Virus record (IMG/VR): IMGVR_UViG_3300027872_000008 | Coordinates: 1 to 53,441 of that record | Origin: a virus | Length of the DNA stretch: 53,441 nt | Direction: 5' to 3' (one strand) | Shown here: in pieces, positions 7,712 to 14,418 of the stretch | Position numbering within the stretch: the stretch's first letter is position 1 | Layout of the letters: every line of letters begins with the position of its first letter | Translations under genes and position numbers: made by a program | The notes under the pieces: model-generated | What the model saw: the letters and a program-made list of their open reading frames with translations, nothing else | Databases searched by the model: none | What the model was told of the DNA's origin: nothing

Positions 7712-8092
7712 TTAAGCCCCGGTCACCTCGGATGGATACGCGCCCGCACCACCCACCTTCCTGACGCCACTATCGCTGAAGATCTCGTAGGTCGGGCTCG
7801 TCTCCTTCAGACCCGCCTCCACGATCTCTCTATGCTCGTCCAGAACCCTTCTCATCTGCTGGTTCAGTTGCCGCTGCATCTCGGTCTTCCCGCCGCCACG
7901 GCCGCCCATCCAGTAGACCTTCTCCATCGCCGCCGGGGTGATCTCCATCGTGCCGATGAACCGCTTGTACTTGAGGACCCCGAGACGCTGGTATCGCGCC
8001 CAGGTGACCTCCGGTTTCCACAGCCCGGCCGCGACGACGGCCGCGACGGGCGCGGCCAGAATGGTCCTCAGGAATCCCCTTCGAGTCTTCAC
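7712..8092 (-). CDS. Tat-leader protein, 126 aa, first late gene
   Basis: From the GTG at 8092 the protein begins VKTRRGFLRTILAAPVAAVV, matching the twin-arginine export motif (S/T-R-R-x-F-L-K) followed by a hydrophobic Ala/Val core of about 17 residues. GGGAG lies about 9 nt before this GTG; a longer in-frame ATG at 8155 would bury the signal, so I prefer the GTG. The mature part is basic and unrecognised (ITPAAMEKVYWMGGRGGGKT, then a Gln/Arg helix). The signal might instead act as a plain membrane anchor. It is the first gene of the minus-strand block, facing the early operon. Confidence 0.5.
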   Translation of the reverse strand: MKTRRGFLRTILAAPVAAVVAAGLWKPEVTWARYQRLGVLKYKRFIGTMEITPAAMEKVYWMGGRGGGKTEMQRQLNQQMRRVLDEHREIVEAGLKETSPTYEIFSDSGVRKVGGAGAYPSEVTGA

Positions 8093-8197
8093 GTCTTTCG
8101 CTCCCAGCTTGCACCCAGGTCGTTCACATCCTAGATCAACGATACGCGAGTTCATCCTGGGACGCCAGGGAAACATCACACCGAAAGGAGGCCCCCC
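8093..8197. promoter_or_regulatory. Divergent control region between late and early blocks
   Basis: About 105 bp separate the first minus-strand late gene and the first plus-strand early gene. It includes a relatively AT-rich segment near 8126-8146 (catcctagatcaacgatac). I could not assign a -35/-10 pair with confidence for either direction. The plus side ends in GAAAGGAGG, a strong ribosome binding site 6 nt before GTG 8198. Confidence 0.5.
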
Positions 8198-8443
8198 GTG
8201 GCCAGTAGTGACACCATGGACACCCAGGTCGGCACTTGGCATAGCGAGAACGTACTCAAGCGCCTGGACCGCTCCCGCAGGTTCCTGTACGGCCAGGGCA
8301 TCATCACCGAGACCGTCAACGAGGCGGTTCGGAAGAGCCTGGAGGAGGCCCGAGACCTGGAGCTGGCGGCCGAGCATGACCACATGGCCGACATCCCCGC
8401 GCACCTGGTCGAGGAGGACGAGCCGGAGCCCGGCGATGAGTGA
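8198..8443 (+). CDS. Unrecognised protein, 81 aa, first early gene
   Basis: GTG start with AAAGGAGG 6 nt upstream. The protein has a basic helix (NVLKRLDRSRRFLYGQGI), a middle helix (TVNEAVRKSLEEARDLELAAEHD) and an acidic tail ending EEDEPEPGDE. The form fits a small helical DNA- or protein-binding factor, but no family was recognised. Its last codons overlap the ATG of the next gene at 8436. Confidence 0.6.
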   Translation: MASSDTMDTQVGTWHSENVLKRLDRSRRFLYGQGIITETVNEAVRKSLEEARDLELAAEHDHMADIPAHLVEEDEPEPGDE

Positions 8444-8726
8444 GATCACAACCCGGCTCCAGATGCACCTGAACGGCGGCAGCAACTACAGCCTGCGGGT
8501 GGAGGACATCCTGGTGGACGGAGTCCAGGTCCCCGGCATGAGCATGGGCACAACCACGGACGGCAGCCCCGAGTTCCTCTGCACCGGCAAGGAGCTGGTC
8601 TACCGTGGCCCTGGCAAGTGGGCAGAGGGTGACGAGGAGCGGCTCGACCTGATGGACCCGGAGGTCGATCCCGAGGACATCGACGCCTGGATCTTAGCCC
8701 GAGTCCCGGAGGTGGCCGATGCCTGA
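8436..8726 (+). CDS. Unrecognised protein, 96 aa
   Basis: The ATG at 8436 overlaps the upstream stop. It begins MSEITTRLQMHLNGGSNYSL and has several short beta-like segments with a very acidic C-terminal third (DLMDPEVDPEDIDAW). No family recognised. It overlaps the next gene by 8 nt, so it belongs to the same transcript. Confidence 0.6.
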   Translation: MSEITTRLQMHLNGGSNYSLRVEDILVDGVQVPGMSMGTTTDGSPEFLCTGKELVYRGPGKWAEGDEERLDLMDPEVDPEDIDAWILARVPEVADA

Positions 8727-9282
8727 CTCCGGCATCCTGATCCGCGACTGGGACAAGCTCCAGCACTTCAAAGACCGCGACCCGATCTGGATCAAGCTCT
8801 ACCGGGCGCTGCGCCACGACCGCCGCTGGAGGCAGCTCTCCGGCGAGGGCTGCAAGCTCTACATCGACCTGACGCTGCTGGCCGCCGAGGAAGAGCCGTT
8901 CGGCGCGATCCAGCTCCACCCGGCCGACCTGGCCTGGGAAGTGCGCCTGGATCCAGAGAACCTGCGGATCGCGCTCCTGGAGGTCGCCGCTGCAGGCCTA
9001 ATCACCGTGGTCGGGTATCAGGCTGATGTCAAGCTGTTATCAGCCGGGGATCAAGGTGGTGACGCGCCGTTAGCCCTCACGCGCTCGCGAGAGGCAGAGG
9101 GAGAGAGAGAGGTAGAGGTAGAGAAAGAAACTACCTCGGTCACTCGAACTGGCTGGTCTGAAGACGTCGTCCACGTTGACCTCGAAGAGCTGGCCCTCTT
9201 CTGTGATGACTTCCAGATCCCCTACGGCGAGATGAACACGAGCCTGAAGAGTCTCTACGCCACGAAGCTCCTGCCTGTGTAA
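8719..9282 (+). CDS. Replisome organiser-like winged-helix protein, 187 aa
   Basis: Residues about 10-105 (WDKLQHFKDRDPIWIKLYRALRHD at the start, LAWEVRLDPENLRIALLEVAAAGLI later) have the layout of the N-terminal winged-helix domain of phage replisome organisers and DnaD-like initiators, including the typical W-I-K-LYR-L start. Then follow an acidic linker (EAEGEREVEVEKETTS) and a C-terminal helix. It would bind origin DNA and help load the helicase at 23219-24361. A second such protein lies at 22683. No origin repeats are visible inside the gene. Confidence 0.55.
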   Translation: MPDSGILIRDWDKLQHFKDRDPIWIKLYRALRHDRRWRQLSGEGCKLYIDLTLLAAEEEPFGAIQLHPADLAWEVRLDPENLRIALLEVAAAGLITVVGYQADVKLLSAGDQGGDAPLALTRSREAEGEREVEVEKETTSVTRTGWSEDVVHVDLEELALFCDDFQIPYGEMNTSLKSLYATKLLPV

Positions 9283-9491
9283 TGAGCCGCACGATCCGGC
9301 GTAAGTGCGTCCGAGACTACCAGCACTACTACGTCCGCGAGGATGTTACCTGGGATGACCCAGACCCCGACGACGAGTCCCAGATGAGAGAGATCGCCCT
9401 GGTCTGCTTCCGCTGTGGACACTGCCTCTGGATCGACTCCATCGTCCGACCCTGGATGGGCCTGCCTAGCGACGACGACTGGGGAACGTGA
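9282..9491 (+). CDS. Small zinc-ribbon-like protein, 69 aa
   Basis: A basic N-terminus (MSRTIRRKCVRDYQHYYVRED), an acidic middle, and CFRCGHC at residues about 42-48, which together with Cys9 could bind a metal. It overlaps the upstream stop by one base. No family recognised; the last gene before the interruption of the early block. Confidence 0.6.
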   Translation: MSRTIRRKCVRDYQHYYVREDVTWDDPDPDDESQMREIALVCFRCGHCLWIDSIVRPWMGLPSDDDWGT

Positions 9492-9810
9492 ACCGCCACA
9501 CCGTCCAGACCCACCAGGCCCGGAGAACGAGGATGTCGAGGTCCGTAATCTCAGGGAAAAAAATTTTGGGGGTCTGACCTGTCGGAGGGGATACTATGAT
9601 CATGTAGAGCTGCGCGGCCATGCGAACAGAGGTGCCGCACCCGGCGGGGCGGGCGCAGAGTAGGCTGGCCACCCCCCTGCCACGTACCGCCCACCCCACG
9701 CAAGTCCTTATGTATCAACGTGTTAGCCCATGCGTGAGCAGCCAGGTTAACATAATGTCTATTATACGAAGTCGCCTCGCTAACGTGCAGGGGGACATAC
9801 ACTTACAGCG
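9492..9810. other. 319-bp non-coding stretch with AT-rich island
   Basis: No frame with convincing composition on either strand. It holds an A/T tract at 9558-9569 (aaaaaaatttt) and a markedly AT-rich island at 9749-9770 containing the inverted repeat ATAAT-gtct-ATTAT. Read on the minus strand, the island contains a TATAAT box, though a matching -35 is weak. AT-richness against a GC-rich background makes it a candidate replication origin or minus-strand promoter. Confidence 0.5.
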
Positions 9811-10176
9811 TCACCCCTCGCCGCTGGTCAGCAGCCTGGGCCCACCTTCGGGCCCATTCTCAACTAGCCCCCCGTCTATACCTGCCTCACGCGGGGGCCT
9901 GGGCGGCCCTGCCACCTCGACCGCTTCGAGGGCAGGCAGGTGGACGATCCCCAGCACCATGGCCCCCTCCTCGGCATGGATGTGGACCGCTGCCTGGTCA
10001 GCAGCTCCCAGGCCGAAGCGGCCAAGCGCATCTAAAGCACGGATCCGGTCGGCGCTCTTCTCTTCGGGGTCGGCCGCGATGCTCGACAGCGTCTCCAGGC
10101 CGTCGTACAGCCGGGCCCGACACGCGGCCCGTATGACGTTCGGAGCGGGCCCTCCGATGTTCTCGTTTTCAGGCAT
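9811..10176 (-). CDS. Small terminase-like protein, 121 aa, inverted within early block
   Basis: From the ATG at 10176 (CGGAGGG just upstream) the protein begins MPENENIGGPAPNVIRAACR. Residues about 14-55 (RARLYDGLETLSSIAADPEEKSADRIRALDALGRFGLG) look like the helical bundle in small-terminase and related phage proteins, where an R-x-R-A-L-D-x-L-G-R-F-G segment follows a flexible loop. The C-terminal half is a Pro/Gly-rich tail. It is the only minus-strand gene in the early block and lies far from terL. Small-terminase identity is plausible but not certain; a DNA-binding regulator is the main alternative. Confidence 0.45.
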   Translation of the reverse strand: MPENENIGGPAPNVIRAACRARLYDGLETLSSIAADPEEKSADRIRALDALGRFGLGAADQAAVHIHAEEGAMVLGIVHLPALEAVEVAGPPRPPREAGIDGGLVENGPEGGPRLLTSGEG

Positions 10177-10281
10177 CCTACCCTCCGGTGGAATGGCCTG
10201 GACTCTGGCGGTTGCTGGCGCGGTCCGCAAGTGGCAACCCCAGTGTCTACCCCGTTTCTCTTGCGACTTTGAACAAGCCTA

Positions 10282-10310
10282 TTGACCCGCCGCAGTGTCG
10301 TCGCAATAGT
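10282..10310 (+). promoter_or_regulatory. Promoter P1, sigma70-like
   Basis: TTGACC at 10282-10287 and AATAGT at 10305-10310 with exactly 17 nt between. It shares the sequence TTGACCCG with P2. A short G/C hairpin (GGGGAG-acg-CTCCCC, 10321-10335) lies in the leader before the gene starting at 10368. Confidence 0.6.
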
Positions 10311-10367
10311 GGAGGTGTCAGGGGAGACGCTCCCCGGCAGAAGACCTCTCTCAGAAAGGACGGCAAG

Positions 10368-10811
10368 ATGACTCGCTTCGCTTCCCCGGTCACCAGCTTC
10401 GGAGCCGCCGGTCGGCACCTCGGCTCTCGTGACTCACGGCCCATCGGGCACAACACCTCAGTCGAGCGACTGAGCGAGACCCGCATCGCGATCCGCTTCC
10501 ACTCGACCAACGTGATCACCTTCCACATGGACGGCCGGATCACCTTCGACACCGGGGGCTGGTGGAGCGTCACCACCAAGGTGCGCCTCAACAGCCTGAG
10601 CCCCTGCCAGATCTGGAGCGAGGGCGACGGTGACTGGGCGATCCAAGGCCCCACGGGCGACGGGGCCAGGTTCGAGGACGGGATCACCATGGGCGCTGAC
10701 GGGACCTTCCAGAACTGGAAGGAAGCGCGGGCGCTCCTGCGGGCCTCGCGGGCTCGCCGGTTCGCCATCAAGGACGCTGAACTGGCCGCGATGACCGGCG
10801 ACTCAGCGTGA
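10368..10811 (+). CDS. Conserved phage protein of unknown function, 147 aa
   Basis: ATG at 10368 with AAAGGA about 9 nt upstream, first gene behind promoter P1. The core (residues about 32-75: HNTSVERLSETRIAIRFHST, VITFHMDGRITFDTGGWWSV, TKVRLN) is a beta-rich pattern I recall from many actinophage-type genomes as an unnamed family. The C-terminal part is a basic helix (EARALLRASRARRF). Function unknown. Confidence 0.65.
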   Translation: MTRFASPVTSFGAAGRHLGSRDSRPIGHNTSVERLSETRIAIRFHSTNVITFHMDGRITFDTGGWWSVTTKVRLNSLSPCQIWSEGDGDWAIQGPTGDGARFEDGITMGADGTFQNWKEARALLRASRARRFAIKDAELAAMTGDSA

Positions 10812-10823
10812 CCACCACCACCA

Positions 10824-10865
10824 CCTGGACGGGTGCTCCGGCGGGGTTCGACTCCCCGCCCCAGG
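10824..10865 (+). other. tRNA T-arm mimic E1
   Basis: Structure by direct pairing: CCTGG (10824-10828), an 11-nt linker, stem GGCGGGG, 7-nt loop TTCGACT, stem CCCCGCC, then CCAGG (10861-10865) pairing with the first CCTGG. Stem lengths add to 12 bp, as in a tRNA acceptor plus T-arm, and the loop obeys the T-loop rule TTCRANY closed by G-C. It begins 12 nt after a stop codon and lies upstream of the CTCTCTCGAAAGGA leader of the next gene. Confidence 0.7.
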
Positions 10866-10897
10866 CCTTGCCTCACCTCTCTCTCGAAAGGACGACC

Positions 10898-11167
10898 ATG
10901 AACAACCCGACCCTCCTCGTGAAGCTCCCGGCCCGCCCGGTCTTCGGAGCCCCTGACCCGCTCTTCGGAGCCCGCCTCTCGAAGTACAACCGCCGCCGGG
11001 AGCTGGCCCGCAAGCGAGCCCTCTTCGCTGACACCAAGGCCAACCGGAAGGCCTACGGAGTCCCCAGCGCCAACTTCCGGTTCACCCCGCTGGCCTCGAC
11101 CGCCACCGACCTCCCGCCCTGGCTGGCCGCCTGGCCCGCCGCGATCACCGACTCGGTGTCCAAATGA
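10898..11167 (+). CDS. Unrecognised basic protein, 89 aa
   Basis: Begins MNNPTLLVKLPARPVFGAPD and has a strongly basic helix (residues about 28-52, LSKYNRRRELARKRALFADT and NRKAYG). ATG follows CTCTCTCGAAAGGACGACC. It may bind nucleic acid. No family recognised. ATGA overlap with the next gene. Confidence 0.6.
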   Translation: MNNPTLLVKLPARPVFGAPDPLFGARLSKYNRRRELARKRALFADTKANRKAYGVPSANFRFTPLASTATDLPPWLAAWPAAITDSVSK

Positions 11168-11376
11168 GGCGGCTCGCCCTCGTCGCCCTGGTGGCCCTCG
11201 CGGGCTGCCAGGTGGACATCCGGCTCGACGTCTCGCTGGCCCCACGGGCCACCGCCGAGGCCTGCGCCTGGACCACGGTCAACCACTCCGGGATCACCGA
11301 GTGCCACGTCGCCGGGCCCTACCTCAGGGCAGCGGACGTGATGACCGCCGACACCAGCTCCCACCTGGAGCTGTAG
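11164..11376 (+). CDS. Small lipoprotein, 70 aa
   Basis: Signal peptide MRRLALVALVALAGC ends in a lipobox (L-A-G-C) with Cys15 as the lipidation site. The mature part of 56 residues contains two further Cys and beta-like segments (QVDIRLDVSLAPRA). Early-expressed phage lipoproteins often act in superinfection exclusion by blocking receptors or DNA entry; here that is inference from form and expression class. Coupled to the upstream gene by ATGA. Confidence 0.7.
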   Translation: MRRLALVALVALAGCQVDIRLDVSLAPRATAEACAWTTVNHSGITECHVAGPYLRAADVMTADTSSHLEL

Positions 11377-11384
11377 ACCGATGA

Positions 11385-11424
11385 CCTGGAGCGGAACGCT
11401 GGCCGGTTCGAGCCCGGCCCCAGG
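11385..11424 (+). other. tRNA T-arm mimic E2
   Basis: CCTGG (11385-11389), 11-nt linker AGCGGAACGCT, stem GGCCGG, loop TTCGAGC, stem CCGGCC, CCAGG (11420-11424). It has the same plan as E1 with different stem bases, so pairing is kept by compensating changes. It begins 9 nt after the lipoprotein stop and ends 22 nt before the ATG of the first PP-loop gene. Confidence 0.7.
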
Positions 11425-11446
11425 CTTCACCACCAAGGAGACGCAC

Positions 11447-12307
11447 ATGAGAGACCTGAACGTGCCCACCGAGATCACCGCCGCGATGGACGGCGGGGCC
11501 GCCCTGGCGGTGTCGATCTCCGGCGGCAAGGACTCCCAGGCCATGGCTCTGGCGCTCGTCGCCTGGGCCAAGCGGGAAGGCTACTGGGGCGTCAACGAGA
11601 TCTTCGCGGTCCACGCTGACCTGGGCCAGATGGAGTGGCAAGGCGAGTACGCCACCGAGCCCGTGGTGGTCGCCCAGGCGGCCGACCTGGGGCTGGAGCT
11701 GCACGTCGTCACGAGGACTGACGGCCGCGACCTCCTGGACCGGATCAAGGACCGCCGGGCCACCATGACCGAGAAGGGCCAGGACGGCCCCTTCTGGCCC
11801 AGCTCCTCGACCCGCTACTGCACCAGCGACCTGAAGCGCGACCCGATCAACAAGCTGCTGCGGACCTGGACCCACGTCATCAGCGCGGAGGGGATCCGGG
11901 CCGCCGAGTCCACGGCCAGGGCCAAGAAGCCCTGCTGGGCTCCCCGCAAGCGGATCCTCTCGAAGACCCGCGAGGCCCACACCTGGCACCCGATCCTGGA
12001 CTGGTCCGAGGACGATGTCTGGACCGCCATCGGGGGCCGCGACGGCCACCTGGTCCACCCGGCCTACGGCCTGGGGAACGAACGCCTCTCCTGCGCCATG
12101 TGCGTCTTCGGCTGCGACGGCGACCTGGTCAACGGAGCCCGGAACAACCCAGCCCTCTTCGAGGAGCTGCTCGACCTGGAGCGCGACAGCGGCTGGCGGT
12201 TCACCGTCAAGCGGAGCCTCGAAGAGGTGAAGCTCTGCCTCGACGGCGAAGCGCCCCTGGTCAACGGCCGGATCCAACTGCCGGTCCTCAACTCACAAGG
12301 AGCCTGA
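11447..12307 (+). CDS. PP-loop ATPase, PAPS reductase/DndC-like, 286 aa
   Basis: An ATP pyrophosphatase of the adenine-nucleotide alpha-hydrolase fold: SISGGKDSQAM (PP-loop SGGKDS at residues 25-30), a VHADLGQMEW strand, a long central insertion with SSTRYCTSDLKRDP, and a C-terminal Cys cluster CAMCVFGC (about 217-224) that could hold zinc or Fe-S. Relatives activate a substrate by adenylation before adding sulfur or nitrogen, as in PAPS reductase and DndC. I chose the ATG at 11447 after AAGGAG; an in-frame upstream start at 11381 would translate through T-arm E2. It leads the modification island with the TGT-like gene that follows. Confidence 0.75.
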   Translation: MRDLNVPTEITAAMDGGAALAVSISGGKDSQAMALALVAWAKREGYWGVNEIFAVHADLGQMEWQGEYATEPVVVAQAADLGLELHVVTRTDGRDLLDRIKDRRATMTEKGQDGPFWPSSSTRYCTSDLKRDPINKLLRTWTHVISAEGIRAAESTARAKKPCWAPRKRILSKTREAHTWHPILDWSEDDVWTAIGGRDGHLVHPAYGLGNERLSCAMCVFGCDGDLVNGARNNPALFEELLDLERDSGWRFTVKRSLEEVKLCLDGEAPLVNGRIQLPVLNSQGA

Positions 12308-12309
12308 AC

Positions 12310-12969
12310 ATGATCTACCTGCTGGGCGACATGACCAACGGCACGGCCAAGCTGGCCGACACCTACCCGAGGGGGATCGGGCGCTGCTACGTGGACTCGC
12401 GCCTGGACCCCTTCCCGGAGGAGCCCTGGATCCTCGACAACGGGGTGTTCCGGGCCTGGAACCGCAACGGCCGCGACCCGGCCACCGACTACGCCGCCGA
12501 GTACGCCTTCTTCGAGGCGAAGCTCGCGGAGGTGGCCGACCGGGCCGACGAGGGACGCGGTCCTCTCTTCGTAGTCGCGGCCGACAGGCCAGGCGACCCG
12601 GCGAGCCTGGACGTGACGCTGGCCTGGCTGGACGACTGGCAGGAGCTGCTCGACGGCCAGGCGATCCCGATCTACGCCGCCGTGCAGGACGGGATGACCC
12701 CTGACACGGTCGAGGCCTCCGGGCTCCTGGAGCGGGTCTCCGGGCTCTTCCTCGGGGGCTCCGACGAGTTCAAGCTCACCGCCGCTGCCTGGCGGGAGCT
12801 GACCACCGACCACGGCCTCGGCTTCCACTGGGGACGCTGCACTCAGAGCGTGATCGCGACAGCGGTCGCCCTGGGCTGCGACAGCGCCGACAGCTCCCAC
12901 CCCTGCCGCCTGGCCGGGGCCAGGTGGGCCAGGTTCCTCGAAGTCTTCGACACCGAGATGGTGGCCTAG
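12310..12969 (+). CDS. TGT/DpdA-like base-exchange enzyme candidate, 219 aa
   Basis: Motifs in order fit the TIM-barrel of tRNA-guanine transglycosylase relatives such as phage DpdA: WILDNGVF (residues 40-47, where TGTs have D-S-G-G-F), VVAADRPGD (88-96), PIYAAVQDGM (120-129), GLFLGG (145-150), GFHWGR (171-176) and LGCDSADSS (188-196). DpdA proteins insert 7-deazaguanine bases into DNA. No preQ0 synthesis genes (folE, queD, queE) are visible, so a precursor would have to come from the host. It starts 2 nt after the PP-loop gene. A different sugar- or base-binding TIM-barrel enzyme remains possible. Confidence 0.6.
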   Translation: MIYLLGDMTNGTAKLADTYPRGIGRCYVDSRLDPFPEEPWILDNGVFRAWNRNGRDPATDYAAEYAFFEAKLAEVADRADEGRGPLFVVAADRPGDPASLDVTLAWLDDWQELLDGQAIPIYAAVQDGMTPDTVEASGLLERVSGLFLGGSDEFKLTAAAWRELTTDHGLGFHWGRCTQSVIATAVALGCDSADSSHPCRLAGARWARFLEVFDTEMVA

Positions 12970-12981
12970 ATGACGTCAGCA

Positions 12982-13010
12982 TTGACCCGACACGACGTCG
13001 GGTGTAACGT
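12982..13010 (+). promoter_or_regulatory. Promoter P2 with operator palindrome
   Basis: TTGACC (12982-12987), 17-nt spacer, TAACGT (13005-13010). The segment overlapping the -35 end and the spacer is an inverted repeat, CCCGAC-acgac-GTCGGG, placed so that a bound dimer would block RNA polymerase. Behind it comes the leader CTCTCTCTCTCGAAAGGA and the ATG at 13048. Confidence 0.75.
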
Positions 13011-13047
13011 GATAGCAGGACCCTCTCTCTCTCGAAAGGACGCCAAC

Positions 13048-13320
13048 ATGAGCATCGCAACCTTCTTCCCCCACGCAGACCACCCCGACCGCCAGCCCGC
13101 CGTGTGGCTGAACATCGGTGAGCCCTCCGACGAGGAGCCGATGACCTTCGACTCGACCGACGAGGCCTACGACTACGTGACCAGGAACGTCGAGACCAAC
13201 CTCGCCAGCGTCCGCGCCCTCTTCGCTGAGAAGCGCGACCTGGACCGCCGGATCGCCGCCCTGGAGGCCGACACCGCACTCCTGCGGAAGGCCGCCCGCC
13301 AGATCCTTCCCCACCTCTAG
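13048..13320 (+). CDS. Unrecognised protein with coiled-coil tail, 90 aa
   Basis: First gene behind P2. Begins MSIATFFPHADHPDRQPAVW; residues about 30-50 carry TFDSTDEAYDYVTRNVE, and residues 50-85 form a likely coiled coil (RALFAEKRDLDRRIAALEAD, LLRKAARQIL). Ends HL. No family recognised. Confidence 0.6.
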   Translation: MSIATFFPHADHPDRQPAVWLNIGEPSDEEPMTFDSTDEAYDYVTRNVETNLASVRALFAEKRDLDRRIAALEADTALLRKAARQILPHL

Positions 13321-13331
13321 GACGATGACCA

Positions 13332-13372
13332 CCGGGACCGGCAGCCAGGCGGGTTCGAGGCCCGCCGCCCGG
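13332..13372 (+). other. tRNA T-arm mimic E3
   Basis: CCGGG (13332-13336), 11-nt linker ACCGGCAGCCA, stem GGCGGG, loop TTCGAGG, stem CCCGCC, one G, then CCCGG (13368-13372). The outer stem has changed from CCTGG/CCAGG in E1 and E2 to CCGGG/CCCGG with pairing preserved. The loop deviates at its last position (G instead of Y). E3 shares GACGATGACC before it with E2 and GGCCTTGCCTCA after it with E1. Confidence 0.65.
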
Positions 13373-13399
13373 CCTTGCCTCAGTTCAACGGAGACCACC

Positions 13400-13552
13400 A
13401 TGGACCCGACCTACAGCATCATCCGGTTCAGCATGGACGCGCCCCAGGAGGTGATCAAGGAGGGCCTGACGCTCGAAGAGGCCCAGGAGCACTGCAACCG
13501 GGACGACACGCACGGCCCAGGCTGGTTCGACGGCTACCGGGAGGAAGTGTGA
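13400..13552 (+). CDS. Small conserved phage protein, 50 aa
   Basis: A 50-residue protein, MDPTYSIIRFSMDAPQEVIK onward, ending GPGWFDGYREEV. The pattern I-R-F...LTLEEAQEHC-x-D-T-x-G-x-GWFDGY is one I recall from many phages of GC-rich bacteria, without a known function. It is too short for simple ORF scans. GTG of the next gene overlaps its last two codons. Confidence 0.7.
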   Translation: MDPTYSIIRFSMDAPQEVIKEGLTLEEAQEHCNRDDTHGPGWFDGYREEV

Positions 13553-14418
13553 ACTCGACCACCTTCGGACTCCTCGGAGCTGGGGCCCCGTTCAGTGTGG
13601 CCTACGGGATGGGGGTGGACTCCACCGCCATGCTCGTGGGCCTGGCCGAGCGGGGGATCCGGCCCGACGCGATCCTCTTCGCTGACGTTGGCGGGGAGAA
13701 GCCGGAGACCTACGCCTACCAGGCCAAGATGGACGCCTGGCTGCGCTCTGTAGGCTTCCCGGAGATCACAGTGGTCCGCTACCCTGGGCCGAAGAGCGGA
13801 GCCTACGACACGCTCGAAGGGAACTGCATCTCGAACGGGACGCTGCCCTCGCTGGCCTTCGGCTTCAAGAGCTGCTCGCTCAAGTGGAAGGTCGAGCCCC
13901 AGAAGAAGTGGGAGCGGGCCTGGCAGCCTGCCCAGGACGCCTGGGCCAAGGGCCTGCCCATCATCAAGGCCATCGGCTTCGACGCCTCTCCGAAGGACTC
14001 GAAGCGGTGCAGCTACGCGGCCGACAAGGTCGATGACGATCCGAAGTACCACTACTGGTATCCGCTCCGCGACTGGGGCTGGACACGCGAGGAGTGCATG
14101 GCCCAGATCGAAGCGGCCGGGCTCCCGGTGCCGATGAAGAGCGCCTGCTTCTTCTGCCCTGCATCGCAGGTCGAGGAGATCGCCTGGCTGGCCGACAAAC
14201 ACCCGGAGCTGGCCGACCGGATCATCACCATGGAGAACAACGCCAGGCCCAGGCTGAAGAAGATCAAAGGGCTCTGGCGCAACGGGGTGAAGGGCACACG
14301 AGGTGGGATCCCGAAGCCGGGCCGGATGGCCGACTTCATCCACCGCTACCGGGGCACGGCCGAGAGGACCTGGCCGATCCAGCTCCCGGTGATTCAACCG
14401 ACCAAGGAGGCAGCATGA
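13549..14418 (+). CDS. Second PP-loop ATPase, phage PAPS-reductase-like, 289 aa
   Basis: GTG start overlapping the upstream stop (GTGTGA). The P-loop variant is YGMGVDSTAM (residues 19-28), followed by ILFADVGGEKPETYAY and a C-terminal SACFFCPAS (about 197-205) with a likely metal-binding Cys pair. This is the phage branch of the adenine nucleotide alpha-hydrolase superfamily, often labelled PAPS reductase-like, but sulfate reduction is improbable as its real task. Two different PP-loop enzymes flanking a TGT-like protein suggest a nucleotide or nucleic-acid modification route. ATGA overlap with the methyltransferase. Confidence 0.7.
   Translation: MNSTTFGLLGAGAPFSVAYGMGVDSTAMLVGLAERGIRPDAILFADVGGEKPETYAYQAKMDAWLRSVGFPEITVVRYPGPKSGAYDTLEGNCISNGTLPSLAFGFKSCSLKWKVEPQKKWERAWQPAQDAWAKGLPIIKAIGFDASPKDSKRCSYAADKVDDDPKYHYWYPLRDWGWTREECMAQIEAAGLPVPMKSACFFCPASQVEEIAWLADKHPELADRIITMENNARPRLKKIKGLWRNGVKGTRGGIPKPGRMADFIHRYRGTAERTWPIQLPVIQPTKEAA

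Noticed and set aside
9755-9772. loxP-like half site (ATTATACGAAGT)
   Set aside because: Twelve bases match one arm of loxP, but the other arm is absent at the proper distance and no Cre-like recombinase is present. Chance in an AT-rich island is likely.
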